DNA of 64,000 nucleotides from Donghicola eburneus (GTDB taxonomy: Bacteria; Pseudomonadota; Alphaproteobacteria; Rhodobacterales; Rhodobacteraceae): the NCBI RefSeq assembly GCF_900115865.1, contig NZ_FOXY01000001.1, positions 495,142 through 559,141 on the forward strand, in the 5' to 3' direction. The stretch's first letter is position 1. The number at the start of each line of letters is the position of its first letter. Shown piece after piece: positions 1-8,177 of this stretch. A model generated the notes under the pieces. The model saw nothing but the letters and a program-made list of their open reading frames with translations. It had not been told where the DNA came from and did not search any database. A program made the position numbers and the translations under genes.

Positions 1-366
1 GTCCGCGAAACGACACGGCCCGAGTGCTTTCGCGATCGCAAAGTCCCCAAGGGGTCGCAGATCGTCCTCAGCCCATGGCATCAGCAACGCCACGAACGGC
101 TGTGGGACAACCCCGACGGCTTTGATCCCGACCGGACCAAGACCGAAGAGGGCCGCGCCGCATCGCGCTGCGCCTACATGCCGTTTTCAGCGGGGCCGCG
201 CGTCTGTACAGGGGCTGGCTTTGCGATGGTCGAGGGGCCGTTGATCCTGTCGATGCTGCTCAAGCATTTCCGGTTCAAACTCACCGATTCTGCGCCGCCA
301 ATACCGGTCGCACATCTCACTTTGCGGTCCGCGAATGGCATATATCTGGAGGTCGAGCGCCGTTAG
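1..366 (+). CDS. Cytochrome P450, C-terminal part (cut by window start)
   Basis: The reading frame is open from base 1 to a TAG stop, about 121 residues. It carries the haem-ligand signature FSAGPRVCTG (pattern FxxGxRxCxG, Cys is the proximal haem ligand) and, before it, the Pro/Arg-rich meander with DNPDGFDPDR. These are the last two conserved elements of the P450 fold, so the missing upstream part should hold the oxygen-binding I-helix and the ExxR motif. A monooxygenase acting on an organic substrate is expected; the substrate cannot be told from this end. The stop codon lies at the edge of a repeated TTAGCGTTAA motif that belongs to the control region of the next gene. Confidence 0.93.
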   Translation, partial: VRETTRPECFRDRKVPKGSQIVLSPWHQQRHERLWDNPDGFDPDRTKTEEGRAASRCAYMPFSAGPRVCTGAGFAMVEGPLILSMLLKHFRFKLTDSAPPIPVAHLTLRSANGIYLEVERR

Positions 367-372
367 CGTTAA

Positions 373-410
373 ATGTTAGCGTTAAACATAACATTGTTTG
401 CGCTAAACAT
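373..410. promoter_or_regulatory. Two GCGC-centred operator-like palindromes upstream of the aldolase
   Basis: Near-palindrome ATGTTAGCGTTAAACAT (373-389) is followed by TTGTTTGCGCTAAACAT (394-410); their centres are 21 bp apart, two helical turns, so a repressor could bind both on one face. A third, partial copy TTAGCGTTAA sits at 363-372 over the P450 stop. The shape matches operators of LacI-family regulators; CceR/AkgR, which controls central carbon metabolism in Rhodobacter, is a plausible owner because the downstream gene is a glycolytic/gluconeogenic aldolase. The regulator identity is inference. Confidence 0.55.
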
Positions 411-490
411 CACTTAAAACTCTATGCTGATCCCGTGAGATAGGTTAAAAACCCCACAAGGTTTTAACGCATCGAAGGGATTTTCAGATC

Positions 491-1393
491 ATGGCCAAGG
501 ACACTGTACTCGAGCAGAGCCAAGCCGATCGCATTGCAGCGGGCGCGGGTTTTATTGCCGCATTGGACCAGAGCGGTGGCTCGACCCCCAAGGCTCTGAA
601 GCAGTACGGCATTGAAGAAGACGCGTACTCGACCGAAGAAGAGATGTTCGGCCTGATCCATGACATGCGCTGCCGCATCATGACCGCACCCGAGTTCACC
701 TCGGAAAAGGTCATTGGCGCAATCCTGTTCGAGCGCACCATGCGCGGCGAAGTTAACGGCATGCCCGTTCCCACCTACCTCTGGGAAGAGCGAGGCGTCG
801 TTCCCTTCCTGAAAATCGACAAGGGCATGGAAGACGTCAAAGACGGCGCTCAGATCCTGAAGCCGATCCCCGGTCTGACCGAACTGCTGGCAACTGCTCG
901 TGAATTCGGCATCTTTGGCACCAAAGAGCGTTCGGTGATCCACGAAGCCAACGAAACCGGCATTGCAGCGGTTGTGGCGCAGCAGTTCGAACTGGGTAAA
1001 GAAGTGATCGCAGCTGGTCTGGTGCCGATCGTCGAACCCGAAGTTCTGATCGACAGCCCCACCAAAGCCGAAGCAGAAACCATTCTGAAGGCCGAGATCG
1101 AAAAGCAGCTGGACCTGCTGGACGAGACCCAGAACGTCGTTCTGAAGCTGACCATTCCCACCGAAGCTGGCCTCTACGATAGCCTCGCTGACCATCCCCG
1201 CGTTCTGCGCGTTGTGGCTCTGTCGGGTGGTTACTCGACCGCAGATGCTTGCGAGAAGCTCTCGAAAAACGAGAAGATGATCGCGTCGTTCAGCCGTGCA
1301 CTGGCCGAAGGCCTGAGCGCACAGCAGTCGGATGACGAGTTCAATGCTGCTCTGGCAGAGAACATCAACAAGATCTATGGCGCTTCGGTCTAA
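491..1393 (+). CDS. fda: Class I fructose-bisphosphate aldolase
   Basis: 300 residues, the normal size of the bacterial class I enzyme. It cleaves fructose 1,6-bisphosphate to glyceraldehyde 3-phosphate and dihydroxyacetone phosphate, or the reverse, in the cytoplasm by a Schiff-base mechanism. The start MAKDTVLEQ follows AAGGGA (475-480). Family features seen are AALDQSGGSTPKALKQYG near the N terminus, ILFERTMRGE with the phosphate-binding region, the candidate Schiff-base lysine in VVLKLTIP (about residue 220) and the glycine-rich ALSGGYST phosphate loop. It is monocistronic: its own operator region upstream and a strong terminator downstream. Confidence 0.95.
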   Translation: MAKDTVLEQSQADRIAAGAGFIAALDQSGGSTPKALKQYGIEEDAYSTEEEMFGLIHDMRCRIMTAPEFTSEKVIGAILFERTMRGEVNGMPVPTYLWEERGVVPFLKIDKGMEDVKDGAQILKPIPGLTELLATAREFGIFGTKERSVIHEANETGIAAVVAQQFELGKEVIAAGLVPIVEPEVLIDSPTKAEAETILKAEIEKQLDLLDETQNVVLKLTIPTEAGLYDSLADHPRVLRVVALSGGYSTADACEKLSKNEKMIASFSRALAEGLSAQQSDDEFNAALAENINKIYGASV

Positions 1394-1419
1394 TCCGAGC
1401 GGTAACAGATAGATAGAGC

Positions 1420-1450
1420 GGGGTCTTCATCCAGAAGGCCCCGTTTTTCT
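1420..1450 (+). terminator. Rho-independent terminator of the aldolase gene
   Basis: Nine-base-pair stem GGGGTCTTC / GAAGGCCCC (one G-T pair) with loop ATCCA, followed by GTTTTTCTTT, 27 bases after the stop codon. Confidence 0.85.
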
Positions 1451-1470
1451 TTGTGTGCGTGCCAGAAAAT

Positions 1471-1698
1471 TCAGTCCAGTTTCGTCTGATACCAGCGCAG
1501 GACAAATACACGGATGGCTGAGGCCAGTCCCTCGGTTTCGGGATCACGGCGCACGTCAATCTCGGCGGCGAGCTGGTTGATGGGTTTGTCCTGATCCTCG
1601 GCAATCGCGCGAAATGCCTGCCAGAAGGGCTCTTCCAAAGACACGGATGTCCGATGCCCGCGCAGGGTCAGCGACCGTTTGATGGGTCCGCCGCTCAT
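1471..1698 (-). CDS. Ribbon-helix-helix domain protein (RHH_4 type)
   Basis: 75 residues. The segment HRTSVSLEEPFWQAFRAIA has the beta-strand plus amphipathic helix pattern of the ribbon-helix-helix fold; family members are small DNA-binding-like proteins of unknown target, common in alphaproteobacteria. The start codon overlaps the stop of the DUF4169 gene (ATGA, 1695-1698), which implies translational coupling in a fumC-DUF4169-RHH operon. A role in DNA binding is family knowledge; the regulated gene is unknown. Confidence 0.8.
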   Translation of the reverse strand: MSGGPIKRSLTLRGHRTSVSLEEPFWQAFRAIAEDQDKPINQLAAEIDVRRDPETEGLASAIRVFVLRWYQTKLD

Positions 1699-1874
1699 TC
1701 GTCTTCACGCTTGTGCTGGTTTAGGTGACGCTCGGCTTTGTCAGCCTCAATCGCGTCACGCTGTTTTTCGGCTTTGGTGCGTCCGAATTTGGCAGCGTTC
1801 TGATCAGCACGGGCCTTTTTCTCGGCCCGTGCTTTGTCTTTGCGAAACCGGTTCAGATTGACCGGCGCGGCCAT
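1695..1874 (-). CDS. Small DUF4169-type protein
   Basis: 59 residues, very rich in Lys, Arg, Ala and Glu: it begins [16 protein letters not shown], continues with AEKKARADQ and AAKFGRTKAEKQRD and ends HLNQHKREDE. This is the typical look of the DUF4169 family, usually found next to fumC in Rhodobacterales. The start codon shares one base with the fumC stop (TAATG, 1872-1876) and the stop overlaps the start of the RHH gene, so all three are tightly coupled. The gene falls under the usual length cut-offs for gene calling. Function unknown; the composition suggests a nucleic-acid-binding or disordered helix. Confidence 0.85.
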   Translation of the reverse strand: MAAPVNLNRFRKDKARAEKKARADQNAAKFGRTKAEKQRDAIEADKAERHLNQHKREDE

Positions 1875-3265
1875 TACTTGGGGCCGATCATGTCTTCGGG
1901 GCGGACAACGCGGTCAAAGGTTTCTTCGTCCACAAAGCCAAGAGCGATCGCCTCTTCTTTCAGAGTGGTGCCGTTCTTGTGCGCGGTCTTCGCAACCTTG
2001 GTGGCGTTGTCGTAGCCGATGGTCGGAGCCAGCGCGGTCACCAGCATCAGCGACTCTTTCATCAGCTTGTCGATGCGCGCGGTGTTCGCCTGCGTGCCAA
2101 CAACCATGTTGTCGGTGAACGCAGACGCGGCATCACCCAAGAGCTGGATCGACTGCAGAACGTTGTACGACATCATCGGGTTGTAAACGTTCAGTTCGAA
2201 GTGACCCTGCGAGCCAGCGAAACCAACGGCTGCGTCGTTGCCCATGACGTGGGCGCACACCATGGTCAGTGCTTCGGCCTGAGTGGGGTTCACTTTGCCG
2301 GGCATGATCGACGAGCCGGGCTCGTTTTCGGGCAGGATCAGCTCGCCAAGACCCGAACGGGGGCCAGAGCCCAGCAGACGCATGTCGTTCGCGATTTTGA
2401 AGAGCGAACCGGCAACGGTTTTCAGCGCGCCCGAGAACATGACCATTGCGTCGTGCGCGGCCAGTGCTTCGAATTTGTTGGGGGCGGTGACAAAGGGCAG
2501 GCCGGTGATCTCTGCGATCTCGGCTGCGACCTTCTCGGCAAAGCCCTTGCGGGTGTTCAGACCGGTGCCAACGGCGGTGCCGCCCTGCGCCAGTTCGTAG
2601 ATGTCGGGCAGGCAGGCTTCGACGCGCTTGATGCCCTGAGCCACCTGATGAGCGTAGCCACCGAATTCTTGGCCCAGAGTTAGCGGGGTCGCGTCTTGGG
2701 TGTGGGTCCGGCCGATCTTGATGATGTCCTTGAACTCTTCGGACTTGGCGGCCAGAGCGGCGTGCAGCTTGCGCAGGCCGGGCAGCAGGACGTCACGGGT
2801 GTGCATACCGATGGCGACGTGCATCGCGGTCGGGAAGGTGTCGTTCGACGACTGACCCATGTTACAGTGGTCGTTGGGGTGCACAGGTTTTTTGCTGGCC
2901 AACTCGCCACCCAGCATTTCAATCGCGCGGTTCGAAATGACTTCGTTCGCGTTCATGTTCGACTGGGTGCCGGAACCGGTCTGCCAGACAACCAGCGGGA
3001 AGTTGTCGTCAAACTTGCCTTCGATGACTTCGGTGGCTGCGGCTTGGATCGCCTTGGACAGTTCCGCGTCCAGATCGCCAAAGCTTTCGTTCACGATGGC
3101 CGCAGCCTTTTTCACCACACCCAGAGCGCGGATGACAGGCACGGGCTGCTTTTCCCAGCCGATGGGGAAGTTCATGATCGAGCGCTGGGTCTGCGCGCCC
3201 CAATACTTGTCTGCGGGAACTTCGAGAGGACCAAAGCTGTCGGTTTCGGTACGGGTATCGGCCAT
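1874..3265 (-). CDS. fumC: Class II fumarate hydratase
   Basis: 463 residues, full length. It interconverts fumarate and L-malate in the TCA cycle and is an iron-free homotetramer. Seen: the superfamily signature [13 protein letters not shown] at about residue 320 with the catalytic serine of the SS loop, [14 protein letters not shown] (substrate-binding) near residue 100, SSNDTFPTA, and [10 protein letters not shown] with the catalytic His region. Start is preceded by AGGAGG with seven bases spacing. First gene of an operon with the DUF4169 and RHH genes. Confidence 0.97.
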   Translation of the reverse strand: MADTRTETDSFGPLEVPADKYWGAQTQRSIMNFPIGWEKQPVPVIRALGVVKKAAAIVNESFGDLDAELSKAIQAAATEVIEGKFDDNFPLVVWQTGSGTQSNMNANEVISNRAIEMLGGELASKKPVHPNDHCNMGQSSNDTFPTAMHVAIGMHTRDVLLPGLRKLHAALAAKSEEFKDIIKIGRTHTQDATPLTLGQEFGGYAHQVAQGIKRVEACLPDIYELAQGGTAVGTGLNTRKGFAEKVAAEIAEITGLPFVTAPNKFEALAAHDAMVMFSGALKTVAGSLFKIANDMRLLGSGPRSGLGELILPENEPGSSIMPGKVNPTQAEALTMVCAHVMGNDAAVGFAGSQGHFELNVYNPMMSYNVLQSIQLLGDAASAFTDNMVVGTQANTARIDKLMKESLMLVTALAPTIGYDNATKVAKTAHKNGTTLKEEAIALGFVDEETFDRVVRPEDMIGPK

Positions 3266-3305
3266 GAGGCAACCTCCTGTATAACGGTTGCCGTGGGTTT
3301 ACAGG

Positions 3306-3337
3306 CAGAAAAGCCCTGTCGCAATCGCGTCAGGGCC
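3306..3337 (-). terminator. Terminator of sspB (minus strand)
   Basis: Read on the minus strand: GCCCTG, twelve-base loop, CAGGGC (3331-3336 with 3313-3318), then TTTTC. It lies between the sspB stop and the fumC start, separating the two genes. Confidence 0.7.
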
Positions 3338-3371
3338 TTGGATAGCGTTAACGGGGTCGAAAAATCGCCTA

Positions 3372-3402
3372 TGTGATCACAAATTTAAAAGGTGTGATCG
3401 CA
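3372..3402. promoter_or_regulatory. Two 10-bp palindromes two helical turns apart downstream of sspB
   Basis: TGTGATCACA (3372-3381) is a perfect palindrome and TGTGATCGCA (3393-3402) a near copy; centres are 21 bp apart. They lie just after the sspB stop and about 110-140 bp before the fumC start on the same strand. They could be an operator for fumC, or the paired copies could form a hairpin at the sspB transcript end. Neither can be decided by eye. Confidence 0.35.
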
Positions 3403-3403
3403 G

Positions 3404-3859
3404 TTACTTGCGGAATTTGTCCAAGCTGACGATTTCGGCGTCGGTGGTGGGCTCTTCCTCAACCTCGGCCAGTTCGATGTCGAGTTCATCCTCTTCCTCG
3501 TCCTCTTCGCCAACGCTTTCGAAGCGGAGACCAAATTCGACTGAGGGGTCCACGAAGGTGCGGATCGCATCATAGGGGATGTACAGGCGTTCGGGGCTGT
3601 CACCGAAGTTCAGCGTGACGCCAAAGCCATCGGGATCAACATCCAGAGAATCGAACCAGTGCTGTAGCACCACAGTCATTTCCGTGGGATAGCGTTGAAC
3701 CAGCCAGTCCGCCAGCTCGACCCCGTCGGCGCCCGTCGAGAAGGTGATAAAGAAATGGTGCTCACCCGGCAGGCCGTCCTGTGCCACGCCTTCCAGAACC
3801 TGACGGATCAGGCCCCGCATCGCAGCGTGCATCAGATTGCCGTAGTCGATATCGCCCAT
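3404..3859 (-). CDS. sspB: SspB-family ClpXP adaptor
   Basis: 151 residues. Alphaproteobacterial SspB binds the tmRNA degradation tag and other substrates and delivers them to the ClpXP protease. Seen: an N-terminal globular domain (about 1-115) with HHFFITFSTGADGVELADWL and QHWFDSL, then a long acidic linker (EEDEEEDELDIELAEVEEE) and a short conserved tail IVSLDKFRK that matches the ClpX-binding (XB) module. The start MGDIDYGNLM is the usual family N terminus. The matching tmRNA gene is in this window at 11.4-11.7 kb. Confidence 0.92.
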   Translation of the reverse strand: MGDIDYGNLMHAAMRGLIRQVLEGVAQDGLPGEHHFFITFSTGADGVELADWLVQRYPTEMTVVLQHWFDSLDVDPDGFGVTLNFGDSPERLYIPYDAIRTFVDPSVEFGLRFESVGEEDEEEDELDIELAEVEEEPTTDAEIVSLDKFRK

Positions 3860-3924
3860 TTCAAGTGCCTCCGATTTTCAATCAGCATAGTACATCGAAA
3901 AGCAAACTAAAGGGGAGAATGCAA

Positions 3925-5181
3925 TCAGATTGCGTAGATGCCTGATGCCAAGCCGAAAATTGCGGTCACAAGAAGGGTCTTTTCGATCCCAATCTTCAGC
4001 AACAGCAGCATAACGGCAGCCTGCAATGCCAATGCCAACGAGATCAGATTGAGCGAGGCCCAGTCTGGCGCGATGACATTCACGGGACCAAGGGACGCTT
4101 CGCCCACAGAGCCAAAGAAAACATGGGCTGCGAACCAGATTGACAGGTTCAGAATGACCCCGACTACCGCCGCTGTGATGGCGGCCAGCGCCCCTCTGAT
4201 GCGGGGCATCGAGGACAGCAAATCGAGGTAGGGCGCGCCGACAAAGATCCACAGAAAGCATGGCACAAAGGTCACCCAGAGCGACAGGGCGCCCGCGGCC
4301 AGCGCCACCGCAGGACCGCCCTCGGCAAAGCCGGCCAGCAGCGCGACGAACTCTGTCACCAGAATCAGCGGGCCCGGTGTCGTCTCGGCAAGGCCGAGCG
4401 CGTCGATCATTGCTTCGGGGGAAATCCAGCCATAAGCGGACACGACTTCTTGGGCCATATAAGCGAGGACCGCGTAGGCACCGCCAAAGGTCACAATCGC
4501 CAGCTTGCAGAAGAAGAGTGCGATGTCAGTGAAAAACGGTGCCTCCAGCGCAATGCAAAGCGCGATGGGCGCGGCCCACAAGGCAGACCAGAAGATCACC
4601 GTTTTTAGGGTTTTGGGCCTGACAACAGGGTCTGATGGCGTCGCGCTGTCGTTCTGACTGCGGATCGCACCAATGATCCCCGCAACGGCGATAACGATAG
4701 GAAATGGGATATGCAGCGCAAAGAGGCAGAGAAAGCCCGCACCTGCGATCATCCAGTCGGTCGCATGGTGCAGCGCCCGCTTTGCCACCTTGTAGAGCGC
4801 CTGAAGGACGATGATCGTCACAGTCGCCTTAATCCCGACGAAGGCGGCTTGGACCCAAGGGATGTTCCCGAAATAGGCGTACCCCAGCGCGAGCGCTGCA
4901 ACGACCAGCGCGCCAGGGATCACAAACAGCAGGCCCGCTATCAGACCACCCAAGGTGCCGCGCAACCTCCAGCCTGCATAGGTGGCCAACTGCATCGCCT
5001 CTGGTCCTGGCAAGAGCATGCAGAACGAGAGTGCACGCAAAAACTGCTCTTCTTTCAGCCAATCCCGATCTTCGACCAACTCTTTGTGCATCAACGCAAT
5101 CTGTGCGGCCGGTCCGCCAAAGGACAGAACGCCGATGCGGCCAAAGACTTGGAAGAGCGTGCGAATGTCAGGAGCCATCAA
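3925..5181 (-). CDS. chrA: Chromate efflux transporter, two-domain ChrA
   Basis: 418 residues, inner-membrane protein with two homologous CHR halves. First half carries FGRIGVLSFGGPAAQIALMH and LPGPEAMQLATYAGW; second half carries FGGAYAVLAYMAQEVV and AETTPGPLILVTEFVALLAGF. Those FGG and PGP motifs are the CHR hallmark. The family exports chromate with proton or sulfate exchange; in marine bacteria the natural substrate may differ. It stands alone on the minus strand between sspB and the ABM gene; no chrB or other chromate gene is next to it. Confidence 0.93.
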   Translation of the reverse strand: MMAPDIRTLFQVFGRIGVLSFGGPAAQIALMHKELVEDRDWLKEEQFLRALSFCMLLPGPEAMQLATYAGWRLRGTLGGLIAGLLFVIPGALVVAALALGYAYFGNIPWVQAAFVGIKATVTIIVLQALYKVAKRALHHATDWMIAGAGFLCLFALHIPFPIVIAVAGIIGAIRSQNDSATPSDPVVRPKTLKTVIFWSALWAAPIALCIALEAPFFTDIALFFCKLAIVTFGGAYAVLAYMAQEVVSAYGWISPEAMIDALGLAETTPGPLILVTEFVALLAGFAEGGPAVALAAGALSLWVTFVPCFLWIFVGAPYLDLLSSMPRIRGALAAITAAVVGVILNLSIWFAAHVFFGSVGEASLGPVNVIAPDWASLNLISLALALQAAVMLLLLKIGIEKTLLVTAIFGLASGIYAI

Positions 5182-5267
5182 GAAAGCCCTCGTATGTGTC
5201 GTATTCCGATAGGCCTATGGGCTTGGCAGGGAAACGCAAGCGAAATCAGCGCACTGTAATGAAACCT

Positions 5268-5618
5268 TCACATAGCGCCGTGATGCGTGCGGCTGTCCAA
5301 GGGCGCTTCGTCGCGCGCCTCCATCCCGTAGTCGCGCAACACGTGGGACACGCGCAGTCGGTAATCCTCGAAAAAGCGCTGACGCCCCATCTCTTGGGCG
5401 CCGCGATGGGCGGTGAGCTTGCGCCAGCGTTGGACGGCCTCTTCATCTTCCCAAAATGACAGAGATAGAAGCTTGCCCGGCGTGGTCAGGCTTTCAAATC
5501 GCTCGACGCTGATGAATCCGTCGAACCCCTCAAGGTGCTCTTTCATGCGGGCGGCCATATCTAGATAGGGGCCCATCATGCCCTCTTTCGGGGTCACTTC
5601 GAAAATCACTGCAATCAT
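5268..5618 (-). CDS. Antibiotic biosynthesis monooxygenase (ABM) domain protein
   Basis: 116 residues, one ABM ferredoxin-like domain: MIAVIFEVTPKEG at the start, GFISVERFES and LLSLSFWEDEEAVQRWR in the middle. ABM proteins are small cofactor-free oxygenases or haem/quinol-processing enzymes; substrate unknown here. It lies 91 bases after the racemase-like gene on the same strand and may be the last gene of the ABC transporter operon. Confidence 0.82.
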   Translation of the reverse strand: MIAVIFEVTPKEGMMGPYLDMAARMKEHLEGFDGFISVERFESLTTPGKLLSLSFWEDEEAVQRWRKLTAHRGAQEMGRQRFFEDYRLRVSHVLRDYGMEARDEAPLDSRTHHGAM

Positions 5619-5709
5619 ATCTCTCCTCCCGCGATGCCGAGGTAGAGTGTCCGAGACGTGCTGATTGTCAAAGGATTTTGTTGCGGGCGCTGTTCGGCAG
5701 CCCGCGGGG

Positions 5710-6372
5710 TTAGCGCGCGGAGCTTAGGTAAGAAACGGCTGCCTGCGCGAGAGTTGCCGACGCAGCGACACCGTCGATCAAGACGACGCCTGTGCGCGTG
5801 GTCAGATCCTGCCGCAAGGGGGCCATTCCCGCGCAGCCCAAGATAACCGCGCCAGCCTTGGTGTCGCGTGCCGCCTGATTGATGCAGGCCGCAAGATGAG
5901 CGCGGGTTTCTTCGGACCCCTCGTCGATGGTCAGGACGGGCAGATCGCTGGCTAGAACGCCCGCACAGTTGGGGGCGTAGCCGCCGCTATTGATATTGCC
6001 CTCAATCACAGGAATCGAAATCGGCAAAGAGGTCATGACTGCGAACCTTCGCCCCAGAACCGCGGCCATCACATAAGAGGACTGACCGATCCCAAGGACG
6101 GGCAGGGATGTCATGCCCTGCGCCTCGGCCAAGCCTGTGTCGTCAAAACAACCGATCACGACAGCATCCGCTCCGTCTGCCTCGGCCTGCGCAATCCGCG
6201 CCAGCACGCCTGGCAAGGCCGCTTCGCCATCCGCCGCCCCTTGGATCGCAGGCGGCCCGTCGTGGTTGGTCAATCCGATGATCTGAGCGGCCGGTAGAAC
6301 CTGCGCTGCGACTGCGACCATGGTGTCTGTCATCGCCGCAGTCGCGTTTGGGTTCACGTAAGCGATTTTCAT
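5710..6372 (-). CDS. Aspartate/glutamate/hydantoin racemase family protein
   Basis: 220 residues. The fold family uses two cysteines as acid/base pair; both are visible in the expected surroundings, VIGCFDDTGLAEA (about residue 75) and VILGCAGMAPLRQD (about residue 180). The N terminus MKIAYVNPNATAAMT matches hydantoin-racemase-like members. Its start codon shares one base with the stop of the upstream permease gene (TGATG), so it is translated with the ABC importer. This suggests that the imported compound is a hydantoin, an amino-acid derivative or a related chiral nitrogen compound. Exact substrate not determined. Confidence 0.85.
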   Translation of the reverse strand: MKIAYVNPNATAAMTDTMVAVAAQVLPAAQIIGLTNHDGPPAIQGAADGEAALPGVLARIAQAEADGADAVVIGCFDDTGLAEAQGMTSLPVLGIGQSSYVMAAVLGRRFAVMTSLPISIPVIEGNINSGGYAPNCAGVLASDLPVLTIDEGSEETRAHLAACINQAARDTKAGAVILGCAGMAPLRQDLTTRTGVVLIDGVAASATLAQAAVSYLSSAR

Positions 6373-7208
6373 CAGACCGCTTTCCCAGCGTCATTGCCCA
6401 TCTTGGCGCGGCGTTTCGCCATGATCCGGACCGAAATCAGGAAGACCCCGATGATGCCAAAAGAGAAGAGCGTGGTCAGCGTGCCGAGCGCATAGATGAC
6501 CGGTGTGGTCACGTTGGTGGTCATGCCAAACACCTCAAGCGGTAGGGTGTTGTAGCTCCCCGATGTCAGCAGGGTCCGCGCGAATTCGTCGTAGGACAAG
6601 GTGAACCCGAACAAAGCAACACCAATCAAAGAGGGCGCAATGATGGGCAGAACCACGTGGCGGATGGTTTGCCACTGGGTCGCGCCTTGGTCCCGCGCGG
6701 CTTCCTCGTAGGATTTGTCAAACCGGTTGAAGACGGCAAACATGATCAGCAGACCAAAGGGCAGGGTCCATGTCAGCTGCGAGCCAAACCCGGAGGTCGC
6801 CCAATGGATCTTCAGCCCCAGCTGGTTGAAGATCAGACCAACCCCGAGCGAAATCAGGATCGACGGGATCACCAAAGAGGTGATCGCCATGTAGAACAGA
6901 ACGCCAGAGCCCTTGAACCGTTTGCGGAAGGCCAGGCCGGACATCACCGACACGACAACGGTTGTGACCATGACCATTAGCCCCAAGGCAAAGGACCGGC
7001 GGAACGCGCCCCAGATATCCCCGACGGCCTGCTGCTCAAACAGCTCGCGGAACCAGTGGAGGGACACACCGCGCATCGGAAAGGTCAGACCGCCTGTGGG
7101 TCCTTGGAACGACAAGATCCCAATGGTCAGCGTGGGACCATACAGAAACAGAACAAACAGGCCAAAGAACGCTGCCAGTACGTAGAAGGAAAGAGACCGT
7201 TTTTCCAT
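6372..7208 (-). CDS. ABC transporter permease, PotC type
   Basis: 278 residues with about six membrane segments. The EAA loop that contacts the ATPase is visible as EEAARDQGATQWQTIRHVVLPIIAP (about residues 165-190). Together with the preceding permease it forms the inner-membrane channel of a spermidine/putrescine-type importer. It begins three bases after the upstream permease stop and overlaps the racemase start by one base. Confidence 0.93.
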   Translation of the reverse strand: MEKRSLSFYVLAAFFGLFVLFLYGPTLTIGILSFQGPTGGLTFPMRGVSLHWFRELFEQQAVGDIWGAFRRSFALGLMVMVTTVVVSVMSGLAFRKRFKGSGVLFYMAITSLVIPSILISLGVGLIFNQLGLKIHWATSGFGSQLTWTLPFGLLIMFAVFNRFDKSYEEAARDQGATQWQTIRHVVLPIIAPSLIGVALFGFTLSYDEFARTLLTSGSYNTLPLEVFGMTTNVTTPVIYALGTLTTLFSFGIIGVFLISVRIMAKRRAKMGNDAGKAV

Positions 7209-7211
7209 GAC

Positions 7212-8066
7212 TTACAGCTCCTTGCGAATGTTAACAAAGCGCAGCAGGATCCCGATCACAATCAGAACGGTGATCAGCAGCACCACAGAGGTAGCCGCCG
7301 CCGACGGATACTGAAGCAGCGAAATGTCGTTCGAAATCAGGCGGCCCACATTGGCCTTTTGTGAGCCAGACATGAAGCGCACAGTGATGAAGTCGCCCAT
7401 CACCAGCGTCACCACAAAGATCGTGCCGATCATGATGCCAGGCTTGGTGAGCGGCAGGATCACGTGACGCAGGGTTTGCATCGCGGTGGCGCCATTATCG
7501 ACCGCCGCTTCGATCAGGGACCGGTCAATCCGCATCATGGTGTTAAAGATCGGGACCACCATGAACAGCGTATAGAGGTGCACAAACGCCAGAATGACCG
7601 AGAAATCCGAATAAAGCAGCCATTCCAGCGGCTCATCAATCACGCCCCACGAAATGAGCGTCGAATTTGCAATCCCGTTGCGTCCCAGAAACGGAATCCA
7701 AGAGATCATCCGGATGATGTTCGAGGTCCAGAACGGAATGGTACACAGCAAAAACAGTGCGATTTGCATTGACTGCGTGCGTACGTGGAATGCCAGAAAA
7801 TATGCCACCGTAAACCCGATGGCCAAGGTAAACGCCCACGTAATGAAGGCGTATTTGAACGTCGCAAAGAACACCTTCCACACCACAGCCGATCCGAACA
7901 GATAGCTGTAGTTGTCAAACTGAAAGGCGGGATAGATCGAAAACTCGGTCGCGCCCCAAAAGCTTACCACGACAATCATGATAATAGGTGCAATCAGGAA
8001 ACACCCTAGAACCACGGTCAGAGGCACAGCCTGGAGCCACCCTGTGACATGCCGGCTCATCGCCAT
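7212..8066 (-). CDS. ABC transporter permease, PotB type
   Basis: 284 residues, six predicted membrane segments beginning at VPLTVVLGCFLIAPIIMIVV. EAA loop: EAAVDNGATAMQTLRHVILP (about residue 180). Partner of the PotC-type permease, forming a heterodimeric importer of the polyamine/opine type. It is separated from the upstream binding-protein gene by 111 bases that include a G+C-rich hairpin and a dispersed repeat. Confidence 0.93.
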   Translation of the reverse strand: MAMSRHVTGWLQAVPLTVVLGCFLIAPIIMIVVVSFWGATEFSIYPAFQFDNYSYLFGSAVVWKVFFATFKYAFITWAFTLAIGFTVAYFLAFHVRTQSMQIALFLLCTIPFWTSNIIRMISWIPFLGRNGIANSTLISWGVIDEPLEWLLYSDFSVILAFVHLYTLFMVVPIFNTMMRIDRSLIEAAVDNGATAMQTLRHVILPLTKPGIMIGTIFVVTLVMGDFITVRFMSGSQKANVGRLISNDISLLQYPSAAATSVVLLITVLIVIGILLRFVNIRKEL

Positions 8067-8092
8067 AAATCCATCCCCGGGGCGACTGCCCC

Positions 8093-8115
8093 TTTCATCT
8101 TTGCGCTAAATACTC
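8093..8115 (-). repeat. Dispersed intergenic repeat, copy 1
   Basis: On the minus strand the site reads GAGTATTT, then AGC, then GCAAAGATGAAA. It matches copy 2 (63690-63712) at 20 of 23 bases; only the three middle bases differ. It lies between two genes of one operon, next to a stem GGGCGGGCC / GGCCCGTCC (about 8124-8145) that may trim or attenuate the transcript after the binding-protein gene. Confidence 0.7.
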
Positions 8116-8177
8116 TGGGGTGAATGGGCGGGCCCAAAGGCCCGTCCAGAGGGGCAACGCCCCTGTAAATCCGCCGC

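Noticed and set aside
464..1195. 243-residue open frame antisense to the aldolase
   Set aside because: Entirely opposite a clear core gene; composition is that of a reverse-frame artefact.
1979..2683. 234-residue open frame antisense to fumC
   Set aside because: Shadow of the G+C-rich fumC codons; no family motif and no ribosome site.
8124..8145. Strong hairpin after the ABC binding-protein gene as full terminator
   Set aside because: No T-run follows on the minus strand; more likely an RNA-stabilising stem inside the operon.
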